Assembly (NCBI GenBank): GCA_021785115.1
Contig: JAJYGO010000108.1
Coordinates: 1-42,995 of the forward strand
Reading direction: 5' to 3'
Length of the DNA stretch: 42,995 nt
DNA from: Chloroflexota bacterium
GTDB taxonomy: Bacteria > Chloroflexota > Limnocylindria > Limnocylindrales > CSP1-4
How positions within the stretch are numbered: position 1 is the first letter of the stretch; every line of letters begins with the position of its first letter. The notes beneath the pieces were generated by a model. It had not been told where the DNA came from, searched no databases, and saw only the letters and a program-made list of their open reading frames with translations. Position numbers and translations under genes: made by a program. Positions 1 through 9,823 of the stretch are shown here, one piece after another.

Positions 1-77
1 CCGTCCGTCGTCCTCACCCGGCCACGTTCTGCCGCGAAAGCACGTGGGTGGGGCTAGGTTCCGGCGGGCCTCAGTGA

Positions 78-121
78 TGGGGAGGTGTAGTTGTCGCCGG
101 TGGGGAGGTGTAATTGTCGCC
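78..121. repeat. Tandem 21-bp direct repeat beside IS remnant
   Basis: Two copies of a 21-bp unit lie at 78-98 and 101-121 with a period of 23 bp. They differ at one position (GTGTAGTTG versus GTGTAATTG). Both copies place an in-frame stop ahead of the transposase remnant that follows. They could be end sequences of a mobile element or a short duplication made during its decay. Two units are too few to call an array. Confidence 0.6.
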
Positions 122-263
122 GAGCAAGACGAACGAGATCGCGAAGGCGGAAGCCTTCGACTACATCGAGGTGTTCTACAATCAGAAGCGACTACACTCG
201 GCCATCGGTTACGAGAGCCCGGCCGAGCTGGAGAGGGCATTCACGGTGAGGCAGGCAGCTTAG
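114..263 (+). mobile_element. IS3-family transposase, C-terminal remnant
   Basis: The open frame from 114 to the TAG at 261-263 encodes about 49 residues containing [19 protein letters not shown] followed by ESPAELE. This is the hallmark C-terminus of IS3-family (OrfB, DDE) transposases. Everything upstream is missing, including the catalytic DDE core, and an in-frame TAA at 111 closes the frame, so the remnant is dead. The bases after the stop (about 264-300) resemble the untranslated right end of such elements, and helicase-type sequence begins shortly after. The element therefore probably inserted into the helicase gene and later lost its left part. Confidence 0.75.
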
Positions 264-299
264 ATCAACTGTCCGCGAGACTGGATCAAGCGCACCCGG

Positions 300-2011
300 A
301 GCGACACGACGGGAAGGACGTGCGACGCTGGTTCGATGGTCGGATCGCATACGAGATGCGGCTCTGGGACGCGCTCGAGCAGGGCCTGCTCGCGCCATTC
401 CAGTACTTCGGCGTGAAGGACACCATCGACCTCGGCGACGTCGCCTGGAGCCGCGGCTGGGGTTACGATCGCGACGAGCTATCACGGCGTTACCTCGCCG
501 ACGGAGCCGACGCGCGCGTCCGCCTCGTCCTCCAGGAGCTGGAGCGCCGCGTCGTCGTTCCACGGCGCATGCGCGCGCTCGGGTTCTGCGTGAGCGTCGA
601 GCATGCGCGCTTCATGGCCGAGTCCTTTACGAAACACGGCCTCGCGAGCGTCGCTGTCACGGGCGACACCCCCGGCGAGGAGCGCGAATCCGCAATCCGC
701 CGCCTCGAAGACGGAGCACTCCAGGCGCTCTTCACCGTGGACCTCTTCAACGAGGGCATCGACATCCCGCGCGTCGATACGGTCCTGTTCCTGCGGCCGA
801 CGGAAAGCGCCACCGTGTTTCTCCAGCAGCTCGGCCGCGGGCTGCGCCTGCACCGGGAGAAGCCGTGCCTCACCGTGCTGGATTTCATCGGCAATGCTCG
901 GCGCGAGTTCCGTTTCGATCGCCGCTTCCGTGCGCTGCTCGGGGGCACCACCCGCCAGGTCGAGCGGCACATCGAGCATGGCTTCCCTTACCTGCCGCCC
1001 GGCTGCGCGATGCAACTCGATCCCGAGGCGCAGCGCGTCGTGCTGGCGAACATCAGGGCAAATCTCGGCGCCGGTCGGAGGTGGCTCGCGGGGGAGCTGT
1101 CAGCTCTCGGATCGGCAGCAGGGCTCGAGACGTTCCTGCGAGAGACTGGCGTGGCGCTCACCGAGCTGTACGCGCAGAAGCGCAGCTTCACCTCGCTGCA
1201 GGAAGCGGCGTTCGGGATGCCGCGGCTCGACGACGAGGCGCGTGGCCTCCATGCTGGCCTCCGCGCCATTCTCCACGTGAATGACCCCGAGCGGCTCGCT
1301 TTCCTCCGCGCTCTCTCGGACGGCATGGACCCGCTGCCTCCCGTGACACCGCGAGGCGACCGCGTGGCGGCGATGATCGCCGCGGCGCTCCTCGATTGCC
1401 GGCAGCCATCCCAGGCGTACGAGCAGCTGGCCATCGCGCGGCGTACCGAGACGTTCCGGCGAGAGCTGGCGCAGCTCGTGGACGTCCTCGAGGACACGCG
1501 GCGCGAGGTCGTGTCACCGTGGGTGGACCCGAAGCGGCTCCGCCCCGCACCGCTGTATGTGCACGGTCGGTACCGTCAGGAGGAGATCCTGGCGGCGCTC
1601 GGCGTCGTGCGCGAGGCGGGCATCCCGCGGCTGCAAGGGGGCGTCTTCTTCATCGAGGATGAGAACCTCGACCTGCTGTTCGTCACGCTCAAGAAGTCCG
1701 CGGCGGGATTCACCCCGACCACGATGTACCGCGACTATGCGCTGTCGCCGACGCGATTCCACTGGGAGACGCAGAATGCGGCGCACCCGGCGAGCGGTGC
1801 CGGCCGCCGATACCTGGAAAAGACGAGCACGGTTCTTCTCTTCGTTCGCGAGGCGCAAGAGCAAGCCAATGGAGTGGCCGAGCCCTATTGGTTTCTCGGG
1901 GCCGTCACGCTCGACTCTGCCGCCGGCGAGCGCCCGATCCAGATCGTCTGGCGGCTCGCGACGGCCATGCCGGGCCACCTGTACCAAAAGGCGACGGTGG
2001 CGGCCGGCTAG
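300..2011 (+). pseudogene. DUF3427-type superfamily II helicase, N-terminally truncated
   Basis: The first recognisable residues (RRWFDGRIAYEMRLWDALEQ, near 325) correspond to the end of the first helicase domain, so Walker A and the DEAD/DEAH box are absent. The second RecA-like domain is intact: motif V appears as FNEGIDIPRVDTVLFLRPT and motif VI as QQLGRGLRL. About 350 residues resembling the DUF3427 C-terminal region follow, ending at a TAG. Full-length relatives carry an N-terminal phospholipase-D-like domain plus both helicase lobes and act on DNA, sometimes in defence settings. No ATP-binding site remains, so ATPase activity is not expected. An IS3 remnant ends at about 263, immediately upstream, and is the likely cause of the loss. 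An internal ATG at 356 could in principle start a 551-residue product. Confidence 0.7.
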
Positions 2012-2090
2012 GAATCGAGTCGGGGCCCGGTTCGTGTCGCGGCCACGAGGTTGGAGATCGCCCGCACGCCTCGGCGTCGCCTGCCGCGGC

Positions 2091-3350
2091 TCAGGACCCG
2101 CGCCTCAGGACGCTCACGCAGTTGGTGACCCCGGAACCGCCCATGTTGTACGTGACGCCCACCTCCGGCTTCTTCTTCGAGGGGACCGCGCCGATGGGCG
2201 CTCCGACGAGCTGCTTGTAGACGAGCGCGTGCATCGAGACGCCCGTCGCGCCCACCGGGTGCCCCTTCGCCTTGAGGCCGCCCGAGAGGTTCACGGGGCA
2301 GCGGTCGTCGCGCGTGAAGCGCCCTTCGAGGTAGTCGCCGCCCGCCCGGCCGTCGCGGGAGAGGCCGAGCGCCTCCGTCGCCAGGACCTGCGCGATGCTG
2401 AAGCAGTCGTGCACCTCGGCGAGGTCCACGTCGGCGATCCCGATCTTCGCCTCCGTGAACGCGCGCCGCACCGCCTCCTTGCCGGCGGCGTACTCGTGGG
2501 CGCTCTTCCTGACGGCGATGGGGAGCCGCTCGTTCACGTGGCCGATGCCGGCGATCTCGACCGCCCTCTTCCCGGCGCGCCTCGCGTCCTGGGTGTTCAT
2601 GATGACGACCGCCGCGGCCCCGTCGGTCACGAGCGAGCAGTCGTGCAGCCGGAGCGGCGCGGCGATGACCGGGTTCTTCTCGGGCGGGAGCGCCAGGATC
2701 GCGTCGGCGCTGAAGAGGCCCAGCTTGTCGCTGGGGCCGCCCTTGCCGAAGTGCGCGAGCGGGTTGTCCACGCCGTTCCGGTACCCGAGCGCCGCCACGC
2801 TGGCGAACATGCGCGCCAGCCGCGCGTCGTCGATCCCGTACTGGGCCTGGTAGCTCTTCGCCATCAGCGCGAAGAGGCCGGGGAAGGTCACGCCCTTCCC
2901 GCCCTCCTCGGGCCAGTAGGAGCAGGTGGCGAGGGCGTGCGTGACGCCCTTGGTGTCGAGCAGGTTCATCTTCTCGACGCCGACCACGAGCGCGACCCGG
3001 GCGCGGCCCGACTCCACCGCGTAGAGCGCGTCGTAGAGCGCCACCGAGCCGGACGCGCACGCGTCCTCGCAGCGCGTCATCGGCTTGAAGCGGAGGCCGA
3101 CCGGGTCGATCTCGGTGGCGACCGCGGCGAGGTGCTCCTGGTTGGCGAGCAGGCCGGGCGCGCACGCCCCCAGCCACACGCCGTCCACCTCGCGGCCCTC
3201 GACGCCCGCGTCGGCGAGGGCGCCCTTCCCCGCCTCGACGACGAGGTCGTGGATGGACGCGAGGTCCGTCACCTTCCCCGTCTCGCGATCCTTGCGCACC
3301 AGCGCGCCGAACTTCGAGTTGTACGCACCGATGATGCTGACCTGGCTCAT
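2091..3350 (-). CDS. Thiolase (acetyl-CoA acetyltransferase, SCP2-type), 419 aa
   Basis: A thiolase-superfamily enzyme expected to cleave or form a 3-ketoacyl-CoA using free CoA. The nucleophile cysteine is Cys98 in EDACASG, and the catalytic histidines lie in EVHDCFS and AKGHPVGATG near the C-terminus. The length is normal for SCP2/thiolase-type acetyl-CoA acetyltransferases. It is the last gene of the long minus-strand set, 12 nt downstream of the epimerase gene. Together with the CoA-transferase and epimerase it would complete thiolytic cleavage of the degraded acid. The exact chain-length or branched substrate cannot be read. It resembles but is not identical to the second thiolase at 10968-12131. 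Confidence 0.88.
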   Translation of the reverse strand: MSQVSIIGAYNSKFGALVRKDRETGKVTDLASIHDLVVEAGKGALADAGVEGREVDGVWLGACAPGLLANQEHLAAVATEIDPVGLRFKPMTRCEDACASGSVALYDALYAVESGRARVALVVGVEKMNLLDTKGVTHALATCSYWPEEGGKGVTFPGLFALMAKSYQAQYGIDDARLARMFASVAALGYRNGVDNPLAHFGKGGPSDKLGLFSADAILALPPEKNPVIAAPLRLHDCSLVTDGAAAVVIMNTQDARRAGKRAVEIAGIGHVNERLPIAVRKSAHEYAAGKEAVRRAFTEAKIGIADVDLAEVHDCFSIAQVLATEALGLSRDGRAGGDYLEGRFTRDDRCPVNLSGGLKAKGHPVGATGVSMHALVYKQLVGAPIGAVPSKKKPEVGVTYNMGGSGVTNCVSVLRRGS

Positions 3351-3362
3351 GATGACCTCGCG

Positions 3363-3770
3363 TCAGTGTGAGGGACGGAGCTGGCAGAGCTCCGTCACGA
3401 CGGCGTGTGAGCTGCCCGGATCGACGAACGCGACCAGCGCGCCGTGCGCGCCCCGCCGCGGCGCGCGGTCGATCATCTTGACCCCCATCGACTCGCAGTG
3501 GCGGATCGCCGCCACGAGGTCGTCCACCTCGTAGGCCACGTGGTGGAGCCCGGGGCCGTGCTCCTCCAGGAAGCGGGCGATCATCCCGTCCCCGATCGGC
3601 TCGAGGAGCTCGATCTTCGACTCGCCGATCTGGAGGAACGCCACCTTGACCCCGTACTCCGCCACCTCCTCGATCCCGGTCAGCGCCAGGCCGAGGATGT
3701 CACGGTAGAAGGGAATCGTCTCCTCGATCGAGCGGACCGCGACGCCGAGATGATAGATCTTCTTCAGCAT
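3363..3770 (-). CDS. mce: Methylmalonyl-CoA epimerase (VOC fold), 135 aa
   Basis: A vicinal-oxygen-chelate protein of the methylmalonyl-CoA epimerase type, interconverting the (R) and (S) isomers of methylmalonyl-CoA on the route from propionyl-CoA to succinyl-CoA. Metal ligands expected in this family are visible: His7 in YHLGVAVRS, a histidine in GPGLHHVAYEV (76/77), and Glu127 near the C-terminus. The length of 135 residues is typical. It lies between the CoA-transferase (6 nt upstream) and the thiolase (12 nt downstream), implying co-transcription and that the operon's substrate releases propionyl-CoA. Other small VOC proteins can look alike, so the substrate is inferred. Confidence 0.85.
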   Translation of the reverse strand: MLKKIYHLGVAVRSIEETIPFYRDILGLALTGIEEVAEYGVKVAFLQIGESKIELLEPIGDGMIARFLEEHGPGLHHVAYEVDDLVAAIRHCESMGVKMIDRAPRRGAHGALVAFVDPGSSHAVVTELCQLRPSH

Positions 3771-3776
3771 CGCGGG

Positions 3777-5138
3777 TCACCCCAGGTTGCCGGCGATCTG
3801 GAACGCGCACCCCGTCGCCCTCTTCACCTCGTCGAGGGATGACGCGAAGGGGGAGAGCTCGACCAGGGTCAGGCCGGCGGCGGGATCGATCCTGAACACC
3901 GCGAGGTCGGTGACCAGCATGTCGATGCAGCCCTTGCCGGTGAGCGGCAGCGTGCAGCTCTCCAGGATCTTGGGTGAGCCGTCCTTGGCGGTGTGCTCCA
4001 TCGCGACGATGAGCCTCTTCGCGCCGTAGGCGAGGTCCATCGCGCCGCCCGGTCCCTTCACGAGCTGGCCGGGGATGACCCAGTTCGCGAGGTCGCCCCG
4101 GCGGCTCACCTGCATGCTGCCGAGCACCGAGATGTCGACGTGGCCGCCGCGCACCATGCCGAACGACTCGGAGGAGTCGAAGAAGCTGGCGCCCGGGATG
4201 GTGGTGACGGTCTGCTTGCCGGCGTTGATCAGGTCGGCGTCGAGGCGCCCCTTCTCCGGGAACGGCCCCATGCCCATGAGCCCGTTCTCGGAGTGGATGG
4301 TGACGTGGATGCCCTCCGGCACCATGTTGGCGATGAGCGTGGGGATGCCGATGCCGAGGTTGACGTAGTCGCCGTCCTTCAGCTCCTTCGTGATCCGCCG
4401 CGCGATCCACTCGCGCCGCTCGTTGCTCTTGAACCCCACGGTGCTGCCCGCCACCGTCGCGATCTCGATGGGCTTCTCGTACCGCTCGCCCTTCACGATG
4501 CGCTGCACGAAGACGCCGGGCAGGTGGACCTCGTCGGGATCGATCTCGCCCGGCGCGACCAGCTCCTCCACCTCGGCGACGGTGACCCTGGCGGCCTTCG
4601 CGCAGAGCGGGTTGAAGTTCCGGGCGGTCTTGTTGAAGACGAGGTTGCCGGCCGTGTCGCCCCGCTGCGCCTTCACGATCGCCAGGTCGGTGGTGATGCT
4701 CTCCTCGAGCACGTACTCCTTGCCCCCGAACCTCTCGGTGCGCTTCGACTCCGCGAGCGGCGTCCCGAAGGCCGTCCGCGTGTAGAAGGCCGGGATGCCG
4801 GCGCCACCGGCCCGGAGCTTCTCGGCGAGCGTCCCCTGCGGCGTCAGCTCGAGCTGCAGCTCGCCGTCGAGGTACTGCCGCTCGAAGATCGGGTTCTCCC
4901 CGACGTAGGAGGCGATCATCTTCTTGATCTGGCGCGTCTGGAGCAGCAGCCCGAGGCCGACGGTGGGCAGCCCGGCGTTGTTGCTGACGACCGTGAGCCC
5001 CTTCACCCCGGCGCCCTTCAGCGCCAGGATCAGCTTCTCCGGGATGCCGCAGATGCCGAACCCCCCCGCCGCGATCGACATCCCGTCGAAGACGACGCCG
5101 CGGAGCGCTTCCTCGGCCGACGCGAACACCTTGTTCAT
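3777..5138 (-). CDS. Fused alpha-beta 3-oxoacid CoA-transferase (SCOT type), 453 aa
   Basis: A family I CoA-transferase with both subunits in one chain, moving CoA between acids such as succinyl-CoA and a 3-oxoacid. The alpha half (about 1-235) starts with the glycine-rich [12 protein letters not shown]. The beta half (about 240-453) carries [12 protein letters not shown], in which Glu284 is the expected catalytic glutamate. The start at 5138 is chosen because a clear Shine-Dalgarno (GGAGAGGAG) lies just upstream; an in-frame ATG further up lacks one. Bacteria often encode the subunits separately, and the fused form resembles mitochondrial SCOT. It could activate the imported acid or handle a keto-acid released by the thiolases. 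Confidence 0.88.
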   Translation of the reverse strand: MNKVFASAEEALRGVVFDGMSIAAGGFGICGIPEKLILALKGAGVKGLTVVSNNAGLPTVGLGLLLQTRQIKKMIASYVGENPIFERQYLDGELQLELTPQGTLAEKLRAGGAGIPAFYTRTAFGTPLAESKRTERFGGKEYVLEESITTDLAIVKAQRGDTAGNLVFNKTARNFNPLCAKAARVTVAEVEELVAPGEIDPDEVHLPGVFVQRIVKGERYEKPIEIATVAGSTVGFKSNERREWIARRITKELKDGDYVNLGIGIPTLIANMVPEGIHVTIHSENGLMGMGPFPEKGRLDADLINAGKQTVTTIPGASFFDSSESFGMVRGGHVDISVLGSMQVSRRGDLANWVIPGQLVKGPGGAMDLAYGAKRLIVAMEHTAKDGSPKILESCTLPLTGKGCIDMLVTDLAVFRIDPAAGLTLVELSPFASSLDEVKRATGCAFQIAGNLG

Positions 5139-5217
5139 GTGCTGCTCCTCTCCGGCTCCTCGAGCCGCCATGGGGCCCCGAGCAGCGGCTCGAGGCGAAG
5201 TGATCCAGCGTGACGCA

Positions 5218-5925
5218 TCACGACAGGTAGCTCTCCACCAGCGCCGGATCGCGGCGCAGCTCCGCGGCGGGCCCGGACAAGACGATGCGCCCCTGCCGCA
5301 GCACGCAGCCGTCGTCGGCGATCGCCAGCGACAGCAGCGCCACCTGCTCGACCAGGATGACGGTGACGCCCTGATCCGCCAGCTCGCGGAGCGAGCGCAG
5401 GATGAGCGAGACCACCTGCGGCGCCAGCCCGAGCGACGGCTCGTCGAGCAGGAGCAGCTTCGGGTTCATCACCATCGCCCGCGAGACGGCGAGCATCTGC
5501 TGCTCCCCGCCGGAGAGGCTCCCGCCAGCCGTCTGCGCGCGCTCGCGGAGCGCGGGGAATCGGGCGTACTCCCGCTTCACGGCCTCCTGGACCTCCGCCC
5601 GCGTCAGCGAGGGGACGTGGAGCGCGCCGAGCCTGAGGTTGTCCTCGACCGAGAGCGAGGGGATGATCTGGCGGCCCTGGGGGACGTGGACCAGGCCCCG
5701 CCGCGCGAGCACGTGCGCCGGGATCCCGGCCGTGTCCTGGCCGTCGAACTCCACGCGGCCGCCGACCGCCGGCAGCAGGTTCGAGATGACGCGCAGGAGC
5801 GTCGTCTTGCCGGCGCCGTTGGCGCCGATCACCGCCATCAGCCGTCCCCGGGAGGCCGCGAAGCTGATCCCGGAGAGGATCTCGAGCGAGCCGATGCGCG
5901 CCCCGACGTCGTGCAGGCGGATCAT
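5218..5925 (-). CDS. livF: Branched-chain-type ABC transporter ATPase LivF, 235 aa
   Basis: The second cytoplasmic ATPase of a high-affinity branched-chain amino acid/organic acid importer (HAAT family). It has Walker A (GANGAGKTT, about 34-42), the ABC signature LSGGEQQ (138-144) and Walker B LLLLDEP (157-163), and it is the usual LivF length. Its ATG overlaps the stop of the LivM-LivG fusion as ATGA, indicating translational coupling. Surrounding CoA-ligase and beta-oxidation genes suggest the ligand is a carboxylic or aromatic acid rather than leucine itself, as found for several Liv-like systems; that is inference. Confidence 0.92.
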   Translation of the reverse strand: MIRLHDVGARIGSLEILSGISFAASRGRLMAVIGANGAGKTTLLRVISNLLPAVGGRVEFDGQDTAGIPAHVLARRGLVHVPQGRQIIPSLSVEDNLRLGALHVPSLTRAEVQEAVKREYARFPALRERAQTAGGSLSGGEQQMLAVSRAMVMNPKLLLLDEPSLGLAPQVVSLILRSLRELADQGVTVILVEQVALLSLAIADDGCVLRQGRIVLSGPAAELRRDPALVESYLS

Positions 5926-7730
5926 GGGGCCACCGACCGGGGATGGGCCGCCTCGACCGGGGCCGCGCCGAGGTACGCCTGGATCACCTTCGGGTCGCTG
6001 CGGATCTGCTCCGGCGTCCCCTCGGCGATCTTCCGTCCGTAGTCGAGGACCGTCACCCGGTCGCTCACCGACATCACGAACTCCATGTTGTGCTCGATGA
6101 GGAGGATGGTGACGCCGCTGTCGCGCAGGCGGCGGACCACCTCCGCGATCTCCCTCGCCTCGCTGGTGTTGATCCCGGCGACCGGCTCGTCGAGCAGCAT
6201 GATCCGCGGCCGCTGCGCGATGACGCGCGCGATCTCCACCAGCTTGCGGTGGCCGTAGGAGAGCTCGTCGGGCCGCTTCGTCGCGTGCTGCGCGATCCCG
6301 AGGTACGCGAGGATGGCGCCGGCCCGCGCCCGATCCGCGTCGTCGTGCCGCTCGCCGCGGGCGAGCCAGCGGAGGAAGTCGCGCGCCAGCGCGCCGCGCG
6401 GGTGCTGGATCCCGAGCATCACGTTCTCGATCACCGTCAGGGCGCCGATGAGCTGCAGGTTCTGGAACGTCCGCGCCACGCCGAGCCGGGCGCGGCGGTG
6501 CGCGGGGACGTGCGTGATCTCGGCGTCGTCGAGCCGGACCTCGCCCGAGTCGGTGGCGGAGAGCCCGGCGATCATGTTGACCAGGGTCGACTTGCCCGCT
6601 CCGTTCGGCCCGATGACGGCGTGCACGCGCCCCGGCTCGACGCGGAGGGAGACGTCGGCGATCGCCGTCACGCCCGCGTAGCGCTTCGTCACCGCGTCGC
6701 ACGCGAGCGTGGCGCCGGTGACGCTGTCGAGCGGCGGCGCGCACGCACCCGCCGCCTCCGCGGCGCAGGCGCCGGCCTCCGCCGGCGCTTGCGGTGCCGG
6801 CCGGCCGCGCCGGAACAGGCGCACCAGCCCGATCGCGCCCTCGGGGAAGAGCAGGAGGACGCCGATCAGGATGAGGCCCCGCAGCAGGAGCGCGATGTGC
6901 TGCAGCGGCGCGATCAGCTCCGCGATCCCCAGGATCAGGGCCGTCCCGATGAGCGGCCCCGTCGATCGCGCCAGGCCTCCGATGACGGCGGCGATGAGGA
7001 AGTCGAGCGTGAGCCGGAACCCGAACGCGTCGCTGCCGACGAACCCGTTCTGGTGCGCGAACAGCGCGCCGGAGACGCCCGCCAGGAGCGCGCTCACCGC
7101 GAAGGTGCCCGTCCGCCACAGTCCGACCGGGACCCCCACCGTCTGCGCGAACGCGTCGCTCTCCTTCATCGCGAGCATGACGCGGCCGCAGCGCGAGGAG
7201 TGGACCCAGTCGCTCACCACCTGGACGACGAGGAGCGCCGCGGCGGCGACCCACAGGAAGTAGGTCGGTCCCCGCGCCATGTTGCCGAAGTCGATCACCG
7301 GCAGCCCGACGAGCCCCATCGTGCCGCCGGTCAGCCCGACCCAGCGCTGCGCCGCGATCTCGACGATGTAGCCGAAGGCCAGGGTCGCCATCGCGAGGAA
7401 CAGCCCGCGCGTCCGCCGCGCGACGAGCCCCACCGCGACGCCGGCGACGCCGGTCAGCGCGACGCCGATCGGGATGGTGATCCACAGCGGCCACCCCGCC
7501 TTGCCGGCGAGGATCGCGGACCCGTACGCGCCGATGGCGTAGAACCCCGCGTGCCCCAGCGACATCTGGCCGGTGAGGCCGAGCAGCAGCTCCAGCCCGA
7601 TCACGGCGATCGCCGTGTACGCGAGCGACTGCGCGAAGTAGACGTAGAACGCGTTCGGCGAGACGAGCGGCAGCAGCAGCGCGATCCCCGCGATGAGCCC
7701 GTAGCGGAACACCCGGCCCCCCGGCGGCAT
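5922..7730 (-). CDS. livMG: LivM permease - LivG ATPase fusion, 602 aa
   Basis: One open frame encodes an inner-membrane permease and an ATPase of a branched-chain-type ABC importer. Residues 1-306 are a LivM-like hydrophobic domain with multiple membrane segments and the conserved GLTGQMSLGHAGFYAIGAYG stretch. An Ala/Pro-rich linker of about 30 residues follows. Residues 340-602 are a LivG-like ATPase with Walker A GPNGAGKST (374-382), signature LSYGHRK and Walker B IMLLDEP. No stop or internal start separates the halves. The start overlaps the livH stop by one base. Permease-ATPase fusions are known in this family but are the minority arrangement; the second Liv system here has separate genes. 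Confidence 0.92.
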   Translation of the reverse strand: MPPGGRVFRYGLIAGIALLLPLVSPNAFYVYFAQSLAYTAIAVIGLELLLGLTGQMSLGHAGFYAIGAYGSAILAGKAGWPLWITIPIGVALTGVAGVAVGLVARRTRGLFLAMATLAFGYIVEIAAQRWVGLTGGTMGLVGLPVIDFGNMARGPTYFLWVAAAALLVVQVVSDWVHSSRCGRVMLAMKESDAFAQTVGVPVGLWRTGTFAVSALLAGVSGALFAHQNGFVGSDAFGFRLTLDFLIAAVIGGLARSTGPLIGTALILGIAELIAPLQHIALLLRGLILIGVLLLFPEGAIGLVRLFRRGRPAPQAPAEAGACAAEAAGACAPPLDSVTGATLACDAVTKRYAGVTAIADVSLRVEPGRVHAVIGPNGAGKSTLVNMIAGLSATDSGEVRLDDAEITHVPAHRRARLGVARTFQNLQLIGALTVIENVMLGIQHPRGALARDFLRWLARGERHDDADRARAGAILAYLGIAQHATKRPDELSYGHRKLVEIARVIAQRPRIMLLDEPVAGINTSEAREIAEVVRRLRDSGVTILLIEHNMEFVMSVSDRVTVLDYGRKIAEGTPEQIRSDPKVIQAYLGAAPVEAAHPRSVAP

Positions 7731-8629
7731 CAGCGCACCTCCGCTCGCCGCTCCCCGGCCAGGCCGGTGGGGCGGAGGATGAGCAGCGCGAGCACCGCGA
7801 GCAGCGGGTAGAGGTCGCCGAAGTTGCTGTCGAAGTAGTTGGAGAAGGACTCGGCCAGGCCGAAGAGCACTCCCCCGGAGAGGATGGCGAAGGGGTTGGC
7901 GAAGCCGCCCACCGCGGCGACCGCCAGCCCCTTCACCGTGAACACCAGGCCCATGTGCGGGTGGACCAGCATGATGGGGCCCGCCAGCACGCCGGAGATG
8001 CCGGCCAGCGCCGAGGCGATCGCGAACACGACCACCACCGTGCGCCGCACGTCGATGCCGAGCAGCGGCGCCGTGCCGGGATTGAACGCGACCGCGTAGA
8101 CCGCCTTCCCCCAGCGCGTCGCGTACAGGAACCAGTACAGCGTCGCGACGACGAGCACGGAGGCGACGATGACGGCGAGCTGCTCCGAGTAGACGCCGAC
8201 CCCGAACAGCCGCAGCACGTGGTCCCGCGACGACGAGAAGAGCGGGGGCGAGTACTGGGCGCTCTTCCCCCACGCCAGCTCGGCCGTGTTCTGCAGGACG
8301 AGCGCGGCACCGGCGGTGGTCAGGATCCACGAGTACTCGCCGCCGCCGCGCAGCCCGAGCCGGTCCAGCGGCCGGATGCAGAGCCGCTCGAGCGCCCACC
8401 CGCCTCCGGCGAGCAGCAGCGCGACCACGGGGATGACCACGTACACGGGGACTCCCGCTCCCATCATGGCGAGCGAGAGGAACGCCCCGATCATGAGGAA
8501 GTCGCCCTGGCCGAAGTTCATCCTGTGCGTCGCGAGGTGCGCGATGTACAGCCCCTTCGCGGTGAGGGTGTAGATGGCCCCCATCGCGAGCCCGCTCACG
8601 ACCAGCTGCAGGAAGTTCGGCCAGGTCAT
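7730..8629 (-). CDS. livH: Branched-chain-type ABC permease LivH, 299 aa
   Basis: An integral membrane permease of the LivH family, forming the import channel with LivM. It is hydrophobic throughout with about eight predicted membrane segments. It has the typical N-terminal QLVVSGLAMGAIYTLTAKGL and the family motif HRMNFGQGDFLMIGAF. Length is standard. It sits 15 nt downstream of the binding-protein gene and shares one base (TGATG) with the livMG fusion, so translation is probably coupled. Confidence 0.92.
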   Translation of the reverse strand: MTWPNFLQLVVSGLAMGAIYTLTAKGLYIAHLATHRMNFGQGDFLMIGAFLSLAMMGAGVPVYVVIPVVALLLAGGGWALERLCIRPLDRLGLRGGGEYSWILTTAGAALVLQNTAELAWGKSAQYSPPLFSSSRDHVLRLFGVGVYSEQLAVIVASVLVVATLYWFLYATRWGKAVYAVAFNPGTAPLLGIDVRRTVVVVFAIASALAGISGVLAGPIMLVHPHMGLVFTVKGLAVAAVGGFANPFAILSGGVLFGLAESFSNYFDSNFGDLYPLLAVLALLILRPTGLAGERRAEVR

Positions 8630-8644
8630 CCGCGCGTCCCTGCG

Positions 8645-9787
8645 CTACATCCGGACGACGCTGCCGTTCCGCCAGACGCCGAGGAACACGTCCTGCGGCC
8701 TCAGGCACTCGTGGTTCTGCGGGCCGAAGGGGTGGGCCGGCGTGGCCGAGACCGCCTTGATGCCGTCCACGTTCTCGATCGCCTCCCGGAGCTTCTTCGG
8801 ATCGTTCGTGCTGGCGGTCTCGACCGCCTTCGCCACGATCTGGCCGGCGTCGAAGCCCAGCGCGGCGAGCACCGGCCAGCGGTACTCCTGCCCGTACTCC
8901 TTCCGCATCCGCGCGTCGAACGCCTTGGCGGCGGGCTGCGCGAGGTCGAGGGCCTGGCCCATCGCCGTCCCCTCCAGGTTCCTGGCGCCGACGATCTGCT
9001 CGACCTTCAGCGACGACAGGCCCCAGTTGCCGGCGACGGTCGGGTGGTAGTTGAGGGCCGACATCGGCCGGTAGGGAAGCTCGAACGACTCGTGGAAGTC
9101 GAGCAGGAGGTCGACCCCCGCGTCGCGCATCTTGAGCATCTGCGGGGTGAGATCGTTCACGCCGGGGGCGGCCGCCTCCTTCGCCGCGAGCTTGACGCCG
9201 CGGGCCTGCAGCCCCTCCTCGATCGACTTCGCCGCGAAGTTCCCGTATCCGGTGGTCGAGTGGATGATGCCGATCTTCTTGAACTTCTTGACCCCCCAGT
9301 CGAGGATCGCGTCGATCTGGAACTTCTCCACCATCGAGCACCGGAAGATGTAGCTCGGCTTCTGGTTGATGAAGTCGGTGGTGATGTTCGTGGCGATCGA
9401 CGGGCCGGCCACGAGCGGGATCTGCGCGCGCTGCAGGACCGGCGCGAACGCCATCACGTTCCCGCTGCTCACGGTGCCCATCACGATCGAGGCGCCGTCG
9501 CTCTGGATGAGCCGCTGCACCAGCGAGACGGCGCGCTGCGGGTTCGCCTCGTCGTCGTAGACGATGAGCTCGATGCGCGGCTTGCCGCCGCGGGCCGCGT
9601 GGTCCTTGAACGCCAGCTTCACGCCCTGGAGGTACGACTCGCCGAAGTCGGTGATCGCCGGCGGACCGCTCAAGCTCATGACCATGCCGACCTTCACCAC
9701 GTCGGCCGCCGCCGCGGGGAGCGCCAGGCCCAACCCCAGGGCCGCGACGAGTGCTGCGGACGTCCTGCTGATCGCGCTGCGCATCAT
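8645..9787 (-). CDS. livK: Periplasmic substrate-binding protein of Liv-type ABC importer, 380 aa
   Basis: A type I periplasmic binding protein (peripheral-binding-protein fold) that captures the ligand for the LivH/LivMG/LivF transporter. A signal peptide spans about residues 1-28, ending in PAAAA before Asp29. The mature start VVKVGMVMSLSGP is typical of the family. A Shine-Dalgarno (GAGGAG) precedes the first of two adjacent ATGs. The gene lies between an enoyl-CoA hydratase gene (36 nt upstream) and livH. Ligand identity cannot be read from sequence; context suggests an acid that is then CoA-activated. Confidence 0.9.
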   Translation of the reverse strand: MMRSAISRTSAALVAALGLGLALPAAAADVVKVGMVMSLSGPPAITDFGESYLQGVKLAFKDHAARGGKPRIELIVYDDEANPQRAVSLVQRLIQSDGASIVMGTVSSGNVMAFAPVLQRAQIPLVAGPSIATNITTDFINQKPSYIFRCSMVEKFQIDAILDWGVKKFKKIGIIHSTTGYGNFAAKSIEEGLQARGVKLAAKEAAAPGVNDLTPQMLKMRDAGVDLLLDFHESFELPYRPMSALNYHPTVAGNWGLSSLKVEQIVGARNLEGTAMGQALDLAQPAAKAFDARMRKEYGQEYRWPVLAALGFDAGQIVAKAVETASTNDPKKLREAIENVDGIKAVSATPAHPFGPQNHECLRPQDVFLGVWRNGSVVRM

Positions 9788-9823
9788 GCGTCTCTCCTCG
9801 TTCGTGAGTGGGTTCCCTGCTCG

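Noticed and set aside
78..121. Possible CRISPR array start
   Set aside because: There are only two units, with a 2-base separation and no spacers, and no cas genes occur in the window.
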